From Tepidanaerobacteraceae bacterium (lineage in GTDB: Bacteria > Bacillota > Thermosediminibacteria > Thermosediminibacterales > Tepidanaerobacteraceae), in assembly GCA_024655905.1 (NCBI GenBank), contig JANLFP010000003.1, positions 248,001-312,000 of the forward strand: 64,000 nucleotides of DNA, read 5' to 3'. Below, in pieces: positions 55,814-64,000 of the stretch; position 1 is the first letter of the stretch, and every line of letters starts with the position of its first letter. The position numbers and the translations under genes were made by a program. The notes under the pieces are model-generated. The model saw only the letters and a program-made list of their open reading frames with translations, was not told the DNA's origin and searched no databases.

Positions 55814-56044
55814 ATGAATAAATGTCAGTATTGTAATGGTAAACTTATAAAAAATAAGGGAAGAACAGAAAAATGGGTGAATAATAGACTTATAATCATT
55901 GAAAATGTTCCTTTTCTTGTATGCGAAGATTGCGGCGAAAAATATTATGATGCGGAGACTTCCCTAAAATTAGACGAATATCTTTATGAAGCCAAACCTG
56001 AAAAAATAATAGAAGTGCCTGTTTTTGTATATAAAGAAGGATAG
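55814..56044 (+). CDS. YgiT-type zinc finger protein (MqsA-like), apparently orphan
   Basis: A 76-residue protein. Two CxxC pairs (KCQYCNGKL and LVCEDCGEKYY) form the zinc finger of YgiT/MqsA-type antitoxins, with the linking strand RLIIIENVPF. In known pairs a DUF4258 toxin gene stands next to it; none is present. The helix-turn-helix part of MqsA is also lacking, so this is the short form. GAGGAGGG precedes ATG 55814, chosen over an earlier in-frame ATG at 55784. AT-rich like the PIN gene. Confidence 0.88.
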   Translation: MNKCQYCNGKLIKNKGRTEKWVNNRLIIIENVPFLVCEDCGEKYYDAETSLKLDEYLYEAKPEKIIEVPVFVYKEG

Positions 56045-56064
56045 ATTAATGGCTTAAAAACAAT

Positions 56065-56092
56065 CCGGCCCGCGATGGTCGGTATTTTTATT
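56065..56092 (+). terminator. Terminator after the YgiT-type gene
   Basis: CCGGCC/GGTCGG arms with one G-T pair, then TATTTTTAT. Confidence 0.65.
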
Positions 56093-56163
56093 CATATAAT
56101 GCATACCTTATGACAGAAGGATAAAAAGACAAATAAAAATCTTATCTGAAAGGAGCGATACCA

Positions 56164-57156
56164 TTGAAGCGAACCATAACCATCATCCTTATCATTATTG
56201 TCGCCGTCTCCCTCATCGCTGCCCTGGCGATAGCACCGGCAATCCCAGGCCGAAAGGCCGCGCTCGCGCAAAAAAAGGTAGGCGTAATAACCCTGGAGGG
56301 CATCATCATGTCCGGTTCCTCGGGCCTTCTTTCCGCCGCCGGCACCGGCGATATATTGAGCAAGCTCCATGACGCCGCCGAAGATCCCGAAATATCCGCC
56401 CTGGTCATCAGGATAAACAGCCCCGGCGGCACCGTGGCCGCATCCCAGGAGCTCTATGAAGAAGCCCTCAGGGTAAAGGAATCGGGCAAGAAACTGGTGG
56501 TATCCATGGGCGATGTGGCGGCATCCGGCGGGTATATGGTATCCTGCGCCGCCGACAAAATAGTGGCAAACCCCGGCACCACCACCGGCAGCATAGGAGT
56601 TATCATGGAGTTTCAAAACGTAGAAGGGCTGTACGACAAACTGGGCCTCAAGGAAAATGTCGTCAAAAGCGCCCCCCACAAAGACATCGGTTCCCCCACG
56701 CGCCCCATGACCGAAGACGAAAGGGCCATATTTCAAGACATGGTTGACGAAATGTACAACCAGTTCGTGGAAATAGTGGCAAAAGGCCGCCACATGAGCG
56801 TGGACCAGGTGAAAAAACTCGCCGACGGCAGGGTCTACACCGGCACCCGGGCAAAAGAGCTGGGCCTCGTGGATGAAGTTGGCGACTTTTACGATGCAGT
56901 AAAGATTGCCGCCGATATGGCGGGCATAAAAGGGAAGCCCGTCATAAAAGAATACGGTAAAAAGTTCGCCCTGGAAGCCCTGCTCTCCGGAGCAATATCG
57001 ATGGTGAGCACTATTGTGAATCAGGTACTCGGCGCACGCCTGCCTGAAAATCCGGGTACCGGCATGACTGCGCCAGCCGGACAGAATTTTTCCCACCTTT
57101 CTTATTTTCCTGATTACCTTCCGGATAAAGTTGCATTAAGCATCCTTTATCCGTAA
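56164..57156 (+). CDS. sppA: Signal peptide peptidase SppA
   Basis: A 330-residue membrane serine protease that degrades cleaved signal peptides. It has an N-terminal anchor (TIILIIIVAVSLIAALAIA), the catalytic serine in DVAASGGYMVSCAAD near 121, and the general-base lysine in SAPHKDIGSPTRPM near 172, the short bacterial SppA architecture. A start at TTG 56164 is supported by GAAAGGAG 8 bases ahead. The C-terminal 60 residues (ISMVSTIVNQVLGARLP) look unusual for SppA and may form a second membrane contact. The YIP1-like gene follows after 57 bases. Confidence 0.93.
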   Translation: MKRTITIILIIIVAVSLIAALAIAPAIPGRKAALAQKKVGVITLEGIIMSGSSGLLSAAGTGDILSKLHDAAEDPEISALVIRINSPGGTVAASQELYEEALRVKESGKKLVVSMGDVAASGGYMVSCAADKIVANPGTTTGSIGVIMEFQNVEGLYDKLGLKENVVKSAPHKDIGSPTRPMTEDERAIFQDMVDEMYNQFVEIVAKGRHMSVDQVKKLADGRVYTGTRAKELGLVDEVGDFYDAVKIAADMAGIKGKPVIKEYGKKFALEALLSGAISMVSTIVNQVLGARLPENPGTGMTAPAGQNFSHLSYFPDYLPDKVALSILYP

Positions 57157-57213
57157 AATCAGCCGCATGCCGTCATTTGCGCAATCAAATCAACCCGAGG
57201 AGATGAATAAAAG

Positions 57214-58032
57214 ATGAGAGAGCAATTCAAAAGCTTTCTGGACGACATAGCAGGAGTGCTTTTTTCACCTATGGCCGCCCTGAAAAAGATATCCGAAGAA
57301 AAGAAAGTGGCGCAGTCCCTCATCGTCCTGATCCTCTCCAGCATCCTGCCGGAAATCGCGGGCATAAGGCATTCCCTGAACGAAAGCATACTTGGTACTT
57401 TTGCGGGCCGGGATGCATTGCCGGGCATGGATGTGGCGCATGGCGCTTTGACCCGTGCCGTGCCGTACATCGCCGCCCTTATGATAACAGGCGCCATCCT
57501 CATAATCCCCCTTGTGCACTTCATATTCACCGCCGTGGTGGAGCTGGCATGCCAATTCCTCATGCCCAGGCACCCTCGCCCTGCGGCGTTTGTCGACAAA
57601 TCCGCCCGCCAGGAAGATGCCGGGCAATCTCATGACGGGGGTGCAGCGGTTTCTGATGCAGGTGATGCCGAAGACAACGAAAAAAATTCAACCCTTCGAA
57701 TACAGGGAGAATCTTGCGTGCTCTCAGCGCCAGCATCCGGCGTGGGCCTTTTCGCAGCCATGGCTTTTTCCACCCTTCCCATGCTCTTCATGGTGCCCGT
57801 GAACCTGTTATCCGCGCTCGCCGGAAAAAACTTGGGACTTGTCTTAGGCATACCGCTCCGCATCTGGGTCATGGTGCTGCAGATAATTTCAGTGAGGCAA
57901 ACCCACGGATTCACAGCCGGACGGGCGGCACTGGCCTACTTTGCACTGCCCGCGGCAGCCGTAGTGGCCGCCCTGGTTTTTGCAATCTTCCTGGCAGCTT
58001 TACTGGCGCCATATATTCCCATGCTGCCCTGA
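57214..58032 (+). CDS. YIP1-family membrane protein with acidic insert
   Basis: 272 residues with several hydrophobic helices (LIVLILSSILPEIAG, VPYIAALMITGAILIIPLVHF, GLFAAMAFSTLPMLFMVPV, ALAYFALPAAAVVAALVFA) consistent with the bacterial YIP1/YrbE-like membrane families. Between the second and third helices lies a polar segment of about 45 residues (DKSARQEDAGQSHDGGAAVS and following), probably cytoplasmic and absent from typical homologues. The function is unknown. The proximity to sppA suggests membrane or secretion quality control, which is inference. GAGGAG precedes the ATG. Confidence 0.72.
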   Translation: MREQFKSFLDDIAGVLFSPMAALKKISEEKKVAQSLIVLILSSILPEIAGIRHSLNESILGTFAGRDALPGMDVAHGALTRAVPYIAALMITGAILIIPLVHFIFTAVVELACQFLMPRHPRPAAFVDKSARQEDAGQSHDGGAAVSDAGDAEDNEKNSTLRIQGESCVLSAPASGVGLFAAMAFSTLPMLFMVPVNLLSALAGKNLGLVLGIPLRIWVMVLQIISVRQTHGFTAGRAALAYFALPAAAVVAALVFAIFLAALLAPYIPMLP

Positions 58033-58221
58033 AAAAATTTATTAAATTGAGGAGGACTTTTCCCATTTTCCCTAGAATATATATACACTGGTATTTTAAT
58101 ACGCTCAACCCCACTTCCCATTTTATGTCATATATAAAAAATGGCGGCATATAATGAAAAATGTAGCTGCGTGGATTGTTTCGGCCAATATTACATTTAT
58201 ATTACAATTCAACCAATTATA

Positions 58222-58250
58222 TTGACGTATATAAGCCCCTGAGCTATAAT
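58222..58250 (+). promoter_or_regulatory. Sigma-A promoter of the S-layer gene
   Basis: TTGACG, a 17-base spacer, then TATAAT. The start codon lies about 380 bases downstream, so the transcript has a long leader. Confidence 0.85.
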
Positions 58251-58278
58251 AGCTATAGAATCCGAACTTTGACAACTA

Positions 58279-58391
58279 AATAATGAGTTCAAAAGACTCA
58301 TACTCAAATCCGGGAGTAAGGCGAAAAGAACTCATTATTAGATAAAATTTTCTATAAAATTATTAAATAAAGCAGGAAATTTTAGCCTGCT
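58279..58391 (+). other. Structured 5' leader of the S-layer mRNA
   Basis: Perfect twelve-base arms AATAATGAGTTC (58279-58290) and GAACTCATTATT (58328-58339) enclose a TACTC/GAGTA stem. A second hairpin AGCAGG/CCTGCT (58371-58391) follows. A GC-rich inverted repeat (about 58410-58520) completes the leader. I recognise no riboswitch class. Long structured leaders are known to stabilise S-layer transcripts. Confidence 0.65.
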
Positions 58392-58635
58392 ATAGAAATT
58401 AAGAACAGAAGTATTTCCCTAGCCTGCAATCTTTCAACCCTCCTCATGCCCGCAGCCGCTTCCGGGTTAAACTTTCAAAATGGCGGCTTTTGCGGCAGCG
58501 ATGGGGATTGAAGGACAAGGATAAAATTAAATTCCCATAAAATCCTTTGAAAGGGGTGATGAACACCAGGAGGATAGGAAAAGCCTTTTGCAGTTAAAAT
58601 CGTTTTGTTTCAAAATCAAAAAGGAGGATTTGAGT

Positions 58636-61524
58636 ATGAAGAAAGCCAAGAAACTACTTATAACCCTGCTCGTGCTGACATTCGTCCTCAGCACAGTGAG
58701 CGTAGGGTTTGCAGCAACAGGCTTCAGCGATGTAAAAGATTCGAAACTCGCCGAAGCTCTTACCAGACTTACAACATTGAACATTATCAATGGCTATCCA
58801 GACGGAACATTCAAACCTGACAATGCCATAACCAGAGCAGAATTTGCGAAGATAGTTGTAACTGCTGTAGGCGTCGGCTCAGCTGCCGAATACGCTAAAG
58901 GTATTACTCAGTTCAAGGATGTTCCTGCGGATTACTGGGCATCAGGCTACATAAAGGTAGCATCCGACATGAAGATAGTCAACGGCAGGGGCAACGGCGT
59001 ATTTGATCCCAATGCCAACGTAACATATGCCGAAGCTATCACCATGATCGTGAGAGCTTTAGGATACGAGCCCAAAGCCCAGGCTTTAGGCGGATATCCC
59101 GGCGGTTATCTTGCAATCGCTGCCGAAAAAGACATTACAAAAGATGTCAATGTAGTCAATACATTGGCTGCAACCCGCGGCGATATTGCCAAGATGATCG
59201 ACAACTCCCTCGAAGTCAATTTGATGGAGCAGACAGGTTATGGAACAAATACCACATATGAAGAAGTAAACAAGACATTGTTGGAGAATAAGCTGAGCAT
59301 GACCGTTGTGAAAGGTCAGGTAACAGCTACTCCCGATACTTCTTCAGCCTTGAAGAGCACCCAGATTAAGATCGACAGCAAGACTTATGATGTCATTTCA
59401 GGCATCGATGTTGAAAAATTCCTGGGGCAGTCAGTAAAAGCATGGGAAAATAATGATAATAAGATAATCTATATCGAAATCGATACAGACAACCAGGAAA
59501 CAGTATCTGATGTGTTAGATCAAAATACAGATGATCTGTATTATAGCGATGCCGCATCAGCTGTTGGTTATAAGAACAGCAGTTTGACCGGCACACCAAG
59601 ATTATATGTAACCAATGGTGACACGGAATATGATGTAGCCGATAATGTAGTTGTATATATCAACAAAACGAAAAAGTCTTTGTCAGACCTTGAAGCTGGC
59701 ATGTATGCAAACATAGTCATAACCGGAAATGAAGTGACATTTGTTGATGCTTACGACTGGGACGGCGCCGATATGGTGGTGACTGATGTCAATAAGTCAG
59801 ATGAAACCATCGATTATTACAATTCAAACGGCGATACCGATACATTGGATTTGACAGATGCTGACAGTTATAAGATAACATTGGACGGAAAGGAAATATC
59901 TTTGTCTGATGTTAAACCATATGATGTATTGTATTATGTGGAAATCAATAATAAATACATCATTATGGATGTGAGAAACTCTGTTGAAGGTAAACTGACA
60001 AAAGTTAAAAATGCTACCGTATATATTGATGGTACAAGTTATGATGTAAGTGATAATGCTATAGCCACGCTGAATGACGGAAAAGATGTTAAAGCGTGGA
60101 CAAAAGATGCCTCAGATTATGATGATGCAGTGAATGCAAAGGTAATGGTCGCTCTTGATCTAAAAGGCGAAGTCGTCTTCTTCTCTACCGATGTAAAATC
60201 CACAACCAATGATATTTATGGCGTAGTGACAGGTGTAAGCACATTCAACGATCAGATCAAGATATACGCTAATGGAGAAAAGGTAACCTACGATTTCAAC
60301 GGTGATGTGTATTATGATTATGTCAATAGTGCATGGAAGACAAAAGATAATCTAAAGGATATTTTTGATGGCACTCCACCTATTGAAACTAATACATCGG
60401 CAATTCCTGTAATGTTCAGACTTGACAAAAACGGTGACATATCTGAGTTATATCTATTAGATAATAATAATGTTGTTGCAGGATTAGATTTAGGTAAATA
60501 TAATAATTCATTGTCGTCAAGCGGAGCATTGGTATTTGATAAAGACAAAGATATTATTAAACTGGCTGGAACAACTTACTATCCGGATGATAATATAGTA
60601 ATTCTTGATTCAGCAACGGATCCTGACAGTGTTGCTTGGGAATCAGTAAAAGCCAGCGATGCAACTGTCACTCATGGGACAATTACATTGTTCTATGATT
60701 TAGACAATAAAAATGTTAAATTTATGATTTTTGATGACGATTCCTATGCAGAGGTTCAAGCTACCAATAAAGTCGCCATAGTCACAGATTACTATTATGA
60801 CGGCGATTGGAAGATGGATGTAAAATCATATAGTGATTCAACCACAACATATGTAGTAAAGAATGGAAACAAGAGTTATGTTAAGAAAGGCGATATAGTA
60901 ATATTCAAAGTAAACGCCGATGGTGATGCTACAAATATTCAACGCGCATACATTGGCCAGGACTATCCCAGCAGTTCAGTTACCGGAGATGCAGATAATA
61001 TTGCAATTAGCGCAACACTAGATGGTAATACTACAAAGAGAGATGGTGCATATCTAACAGTAAATGGTTCAGTATATAAGTTCACAAGCGATTCAATCGT
61101 GTATGAACTTAAGATTACCGATAATGGAGCCTATGATACCATAGCTTCTTCCAGCTATACCAAGATACTTTCTGGCTACACAGTATATGGTTTGGCTGAT
61201 AACGACAACAATGAAATTGAAGTAATGTTCTATGTAAAACCCGGAAAATCATCCAGCAATGTTCCCTCAACAAGCAGCATTTCAGCTGCATGGGATAGCA
61301 CAAATAATGCAGTAAATGTTACTGTTGCTAATATTACTGGTGCATATGCAGTAAGAATTTACGATTATGATAGCGGAGCTGCATTGGGCGGGTTCACAAC
61401 ATTGAGCAGTGGAACAGCAAGTATTTCCCTAGGCACTGGTGCCGTAAATCCAGTGTTTATAACCGTAAAAGTTTATGATAATAAAGGCAATGTATTAGTA
61501 ACACAAAAAGTGGCAGTACAATAA
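58636..61524 (+). CDS. Major S-layer protein
   Basis: A 962-residue secreted protein. The signal peptide (KKLLITLLVLTFVLSTVSVG, cleavage near FAATG) is followed by SLH domains near residues 28-80 (FSDVKDSKLAEALTRLTTL, AITRAEFAKIVV) and 88-145, and a degenerate third one to about 205. The long remainder consists of acidic, Asp- and Tyr-rich beta units typical of lattice proteins, repeated about every 90 residues. AAGGAGG precedes ATG 58636. The promoter is strong and the leader long. Codon use is AT-rich relative to the pyr region, and Thr/Asp/Tyr are overrepresented. The terminator at 61537 closes it. Confidence 0.92.
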   Translation: MKKAKKLLITLLVLTFVLSTVSVGFAATGFSDVKDSKLAEALTRLTTLNIINGYPDGTFKPDNAITRAEFAKIVVTAVGVGSAAEYAKGITQFKDVPADYWASGYIKVASDMKIVNGRGNGVFDPNANVTYAEAITMIVRALGYEPKAQALGGYPGGYLAIAAEKDITKDVNVVNTLAATRGDIAKMIDNSLEVNLMEQTGYGTNTTYEEVNKTLLENKLSMTVVKGQVTATPDTSSALKSTQIKIDSKTYDVISGIDVEKFLGQSVKAWENNDNKIIYIEIDTDNQETVSDVLDQNTDDLYYSDAASAVGYKNSSLTGTPRLYVTNGDTEYDVADNVVVYINKTKKSLSDLEAGMYANIVITGNEVTFVDAYDWDGADMVVTDVNKSDETIDYYNSNGDTDTLDLTDADSYKITLDGKEISLSDVKPYDVLYYVEINNKYIIMDVRNSVEGKLTKVKNATVYIDGTSYDVSDNAIATLNDGKDVKAWTKDASDYDDAVNAKVMVALDLKGEVVFFSTDVKSTTNDIYGVVTGVSTFNDQIKIYANGEKVTYDFNGDVYYDYVNSAWKTKDNLKDIFDGTPPIETNTSAIPVMFRLDKNGDISELYLLDNNNVVAGLDLGKYNNSLSSSGALVFDKDKDIIKLAGTTYYPDDNIVILDSATDPDSVAWESVKASDATVTHGTITLFYDLDNKNVKFMIFDDDSYAEVQATNKVAIVTDYYYDGDWKMDVKSYSDSTTTYVVKNGNKSYVKKGDIVIFKVNADGDATNIQRAYIGQDYPSSSVTGDADNIAISATLDGNTTKRDGAYLTVNGSVYKFTSDSIVYELKITDNGAYDTIASSSYTKILSGYTVYGLADNDNNEIEVMFYVKPGKSSSNVPSTSSISAAWDSTNNAVNVTVANITGAYAVRIYDYDSGAALGGFTTLSSGTASISLGTGAVNPVFITVKVYDNKGNVLVTQKVAVQ

Positions 61525-61536
61525 AATCCTTTAAAA

Positions 61537-61564
61537 AAGGAGAGGAGAAATCCTCTCCTTTTTT
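61537..61564 (+). terminator. Terminator after the S-layer gene
   Basis: Perfect ten-base arms AAGGAGAGGA/TCCTCTCCTT with a GAAA loop and T-run. The further 295 bases to 61859 are AT-rich and without a supported gene. Confidence 0.92.
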
Positions 61565-61859
61565 GGTGAGTACGGTATGGGCAAAATTTAAACAATTTAA
61601 GTATGCTAAAGGAACGGTAAATGAAATCCAGCTTTTTTGTTTTGATTGCCATAAACTCTTTTGATATGAATGCCGCAATATAGATTATATTTTAAAGAAA
61701 AAACTATTAATAATGAGGATTTAATAAATATAAATAGATTAACGGAAATTCCCTGAATAAGAATATAAATTTTGATTACAAAACTAATAGTATTTTAGCA
61801 AAAAAGGTGTATATTATAAGGTAAATGTTATATTTGTAGAAAGGATAAGGGGCGGTATT

Positions 61860-63260
61860 TTGAAAAGGATATTTGCAATTATCATTTCTAAAGTCATTAT
61901 GAAATTAGCAAGATTTCTGGGACACAATGGGACAAATTTTTGTGGAGAGGCTGCCGTCAAAATTTATCCCGATCTTTTAGAATGGTTCAGTTCTCAGGTG
62001 AAGAAAGGCATTATATTGGTTGCAGGCACCAACGGCAAAACCTCAGTCAATAACATGATAAATGCAATATTGAAAGAAGCGGGTTATTCAGTTGTATGCA
62101 ATGAGCTTGGAGCGAACCTGGATTCCGGCATAGTTTCTGCTTTTATAGGCTCTTCTGATGTACTGGGTAATATCAATGCGGATTTTGCCTGTCTTGAAAT
62201 AGACGAGGCTGTTCTGCCTAAAATATTGAAATTTATAAAACCGGATTTCATAATATTTACAAATATATTTAGAGATCAATTGGACCGATATTGTGAAATA
62301 GAAATGATTTTAAACAAAATTAAAACTGCCTTAAAGGATAATAGCGGGGCAAGGCTTATCATAAATGCTGATGATCCTTCTCTTGTTGAAATGGGAGAAT
62401 CAGTGCCCAATTTAAAATACTATTATGGTATGAATGAGTCCATGGATACTACTGACAATCATGTTGGTGCAGACTCGAAAAATGAATTGATAAAAGACAG
62501 CATTTTTTGCAGGAGATGCGGAAATCGGCTTCAATATGAAAGGTATTACTATGGTCAATTAGGCTATTATTTCTGCCGAAATTGCGGGTTTAAAAGGCCG
62601 GTGCCCGATTTCTGCGCCAGCATAGAAAAAACCCCCATGCATTTAAAGGTTTCCGGCAGAGATTTTTTCAGGGCAAATATATTTACCGGTTTCATAAATT
62701 CTTATACGGCTTACAATACACTGGCTGCCGTATCGTGTGCCGCATTGCTTGACATACCGACAGCCGTTATAGAAAAGGGGCTGTTAGGTTATAAACCTCA
62801 GATTGGTAGGATGGAAAAGTTCTTTATAAATAAGCCCATCGTGTTTAATTTGGTTAAAAATCCAGTGGGATTCAATGAAACATTGAAAGCAATTGGACAG
62901 GATAATAGGGAGAAAACCATTGCCATCGGCATAAATGATTACGTTCAGGATGGCAGGGATGTATCATGGCTCTGGGACACAAACTTTGAGATATTGCTTG
63001 ATTTTGATGACAAAATTATAAAATATATAGTTTTCGGCAGGAGAAGGCATGATATGGCCCTTAGGTTAAAATATGCCGGAATACAGATGAATAAGATAAA
63101 ATTGGCCGATAGCCCGAAGCTGGCCGTTCATTATATGGTAAGCGATAGAAGTTCTGTTGCATATATATTTGCAAACTACAGCCTTTTGTTTGAAACACGC
63201 AGCATCTTGAAAAGGAGAAGTAAAGATGTTTCAGATTACCATATGCCATCTGTATCCTGA
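61860..63260 (+). CDS. murT: Lipid II isoglutaminyl synthase, ligase subunit MurT
   Basis: A 466-residue Mur ligase-family protein. The ATP-binding loop is VAGTNGKTSVNNMI near residue 56. A zinc ribbon with four cysteines (CRRCGNRLQYERYYYG and YFCRNCGFKRP) is inserted in the middle, the mark of MurT. The protein aminates the D-glutamate of lipid II together with GatD. TTG start, with GGATAAGGGG upstream. GatD overlaps its end by 35 bases, so the two are coupled. AT-rich codon use compared with the pyr operon. Confidence 0.94.
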   Translation: MKRIFAIIISKVIMKLARFLGHNGTNFCGEAAVKIYPDLLEWFSSQVKKGIILVAGTNGKTSVNNMINAILKEAGYSVVCNELGANLDSGIVSAFIGSSDVLGNINADFACLEIDEAVLPKILKFIKPDFIIFTNIFRDQLDRYCEIEMILNKIKTALKDNSGARLIINADDPSLVEMGESVPNLKYYYGMNESMDTTDNHVGADSKNELIKDSIFCRRCGNRLQYERYYYGQLGYYFCRNCGFKRPVPDFCASIEKTPMHLKVSGRDFFRANIFTGFINSYTAYNTLAAVSCAALLDIPTAVIEKGLLGYKPQIGRMEKFFINKPIVFNLVKNPVGFNETLKAIGQDNREKTIAIGINDYVQDGRDVSWLWDTNFEILLDFDDKIIKYIVFGRRRHDMALRLKYAGIQMNKIKLADSPKLAVHYMVSDRSSVAYIFANYSLLFETRSILKRRSKDVSDYHMPSVS

Positions 63261-63954
63261 ATTGTTGAACCTTTACGGTGATACAGGGAACATAACTGCC
63301 CTGGTGAAAAGATGTCAATGGAGAAATATTCAAGCAAATGTTGTAAAATACAATGTTGGCGACCATATAAAATTTACTGATATCGATATATTTTTTATAG
63401 GCGGAGGAGCAGATAGTGAACAGGGCATAGCCAGTTCAGACATGAATAAAATCAAACCCTATCTACAACAAGCTGTAGAAGAATGCAAAGCATTGCTTGC
63501 AATCTGCGGCGGATATCAGCTTTTAGGAAAGTTTTACCATACAAGGCAAGGCCCCATTGAAGGCCTTGGAATCCTGGATCTTCATACAGAGTCAGGAGAG
63601 AAAAGACTTGTAGGCAATATAGTTGTAAAGATGACAGCAGAAAAACCCTATTTTTTGGTTGGATTTGAAAACCACACCGGCCGAACCTTTCTCCATGGCT
63701 TAAAACCTTTGGGATATGTAGTATCGGGTTATGGCAATAATGGAATAGATAAAACGGAAGGTATACGGTATAAGAATGTATTTGGCACATATTTGCACGG
63801 TCCTATTCTTCCCAAAAATCCTGTTTTATGCGATGAGTTAATCCGAATAGCCCTGAAAAACAAATATGGAGTTGAAATTCTTTCAGAACTGGACGATTCG
63901 ATTGAGGAAATGGCAAGGCGTCATATTTTAAAATCTCAGCATATCTTGTCATAA
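63226..63954 (+). CDS. gatD: Lipid II isoglutaminyl synthase, glutaminase subunit GatD
   Basis: A 242-residue cobyric-acid-synthase-like glutamine amidotransferase. The nucleophile is in LLAICGGYQLLGKFYH and the catalytic His in TYLHGPILPKNP. It supplies ammonia to MurT, which converts D-glutamate to D-isoglutamine in the peptidoglycan precursor. The site AAAGGAGAAG lies within the MurT coding end. A conserved arginine region is represented by TGRTFLHGLKPLG. Complete, ending 46 bases before the window edge. Confidence 0.94.
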   Translation: MFQITICHLYPELLNLYGDTGNITALVKRCQWRNIQANVVKYNVGDHIKFTDIDIFFIGGGADSEQGIASSDMNKIKPYLQQAVEECKALLAICGGYQLLGKFYHTRQGPIEGLGILDLHTESGEKRLVGNIVVKMTAEKPYFLVGFENHTGRTFLHGLKPLGYVVSGYGNNGIDKTEGIRYKNVFGTYLHGPILPKNPVLCDELIRIALKNKYGVEILSELDDSIEEMARRHILKSQHILS

Positions 63955-63982
63955 ACCAACATACAATGGATTTTCTGACGCC

Positions 63983-64000
63983 GCGCGACACAGGGGACGG
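63983..64000 (+). repeat. GGGACGG-core inverted repeat, cut by the window end
   Basis: GCGCGACACAGGGGACGG is the left arm and half-core of another copy of the repeat. The right arm would lie beyond the window, where a GTGTCGCGC-like sequence would confirm it. Confidence 0.6.

Noticed and set aside
61567-61668. A 33-codon frame (VSTVWAKFKQFKYAKGTVNE and following) after the S-layer terminator
   Set aside because: Protein-like composition but no binding site and no recognisable family; possibly a decayed fragment, too weak to list.

Overview
The window is a 64 kb stretch of chromosome from an endospore-forming, obligately anaerobic Firmicute. It carries a GerA/GerB/GerC germinant receptor operon, spoIIR, an alpha/beta-type small acid-soluble spore protein, several SLH-domain surface proteins, a PyrR-type attenuated pyr operon, a T-box leader, MurT/GatD, and a Tat-exported uptake [NiFe] hydrogenase. 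Moderate GC, frequent TTG/GTG starts and strong AGGAGG ribosome binding sites fit the Clostridia (Thermosediminibacterales/Thermoanaerobacterales-like). That placement is an inference from gene content only.

Layout. 1-5.2 kb: three co-oriented exported or cell-wall proteins (IPT/FN3, an unknown, and an SLH protein). 5.2-9 kb (minus strand): a T-box-controlled aminotransferase, and the UPF0210 plus ACT-domain pair. 9.1-14.1 kb: germinant receptor operon and spoIIR. 14.4-16.7 kb: Orn/Lys/Arg decarboxylase, a DUF1858 protein and an SASP. 16.7-20.2 kb (minus strand): hydrogenase small subunit, large subunit and cytochrome b. 20.4-24.2 kb: a PQQ-propeller protein, murI, a tiny lipoprotein and L-asparaginase. 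24.3-35.5 kb: the pyrimidine operon pyrB-pyrC-carA-carB-pyrK-pyrD-pyrE-pyrF, behind a sigma-A promoter and a PyrR attenuator. 35.5-40 kb: holin-like protein, argS, a sigma-54 activator and a metallo-beta-lactamase-fold hydrolase.

40.2-47.6 kb is the most interesting region. Two class-I cyclic-di-GMP riboswitches precede an exported transglutaminase-like protein. Two class-II cyclic-di-GMP riboswitches, behind a consensus promoter, then precede a SipW signal peptidase, two TasA/camelysin-like proteins, an SLH protein and a coiled-coil protein. Together this looks like a second-messenger-controlled surface-fibre module in which secretion, fibre subunits, wall anchoring and possibly cross-linking all depend on c-di-GMP.

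47.7-64 kb: pyrG, a chemoreceptor lacking an external sensor domain, a FemX-like ligase, a Lon-family protease gene broken by a frameshift, toxin-antitoxin fragments (DUF433 remnant, PIN plus a small partner, orphan YgiT), sppA, a YIP1-like membrane protein, a large S-layer protein with a ~390-base leader, and murT-gatD. The toxin-antitoxin island and the last 6 kb are visibly more AT-rich than the rest.

A family of 25-28 base inverted repeats is scattered through the window. It has a conserved core (GGGACGGTTC or derivatives) flanked by arms whose sequence differs between loci but stays self-complementary. Copies lie between genes, inside a duplicated T-box leader, and, in diverged form, within the coding sequence of the asparaginase. 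The window ends inside another copy.
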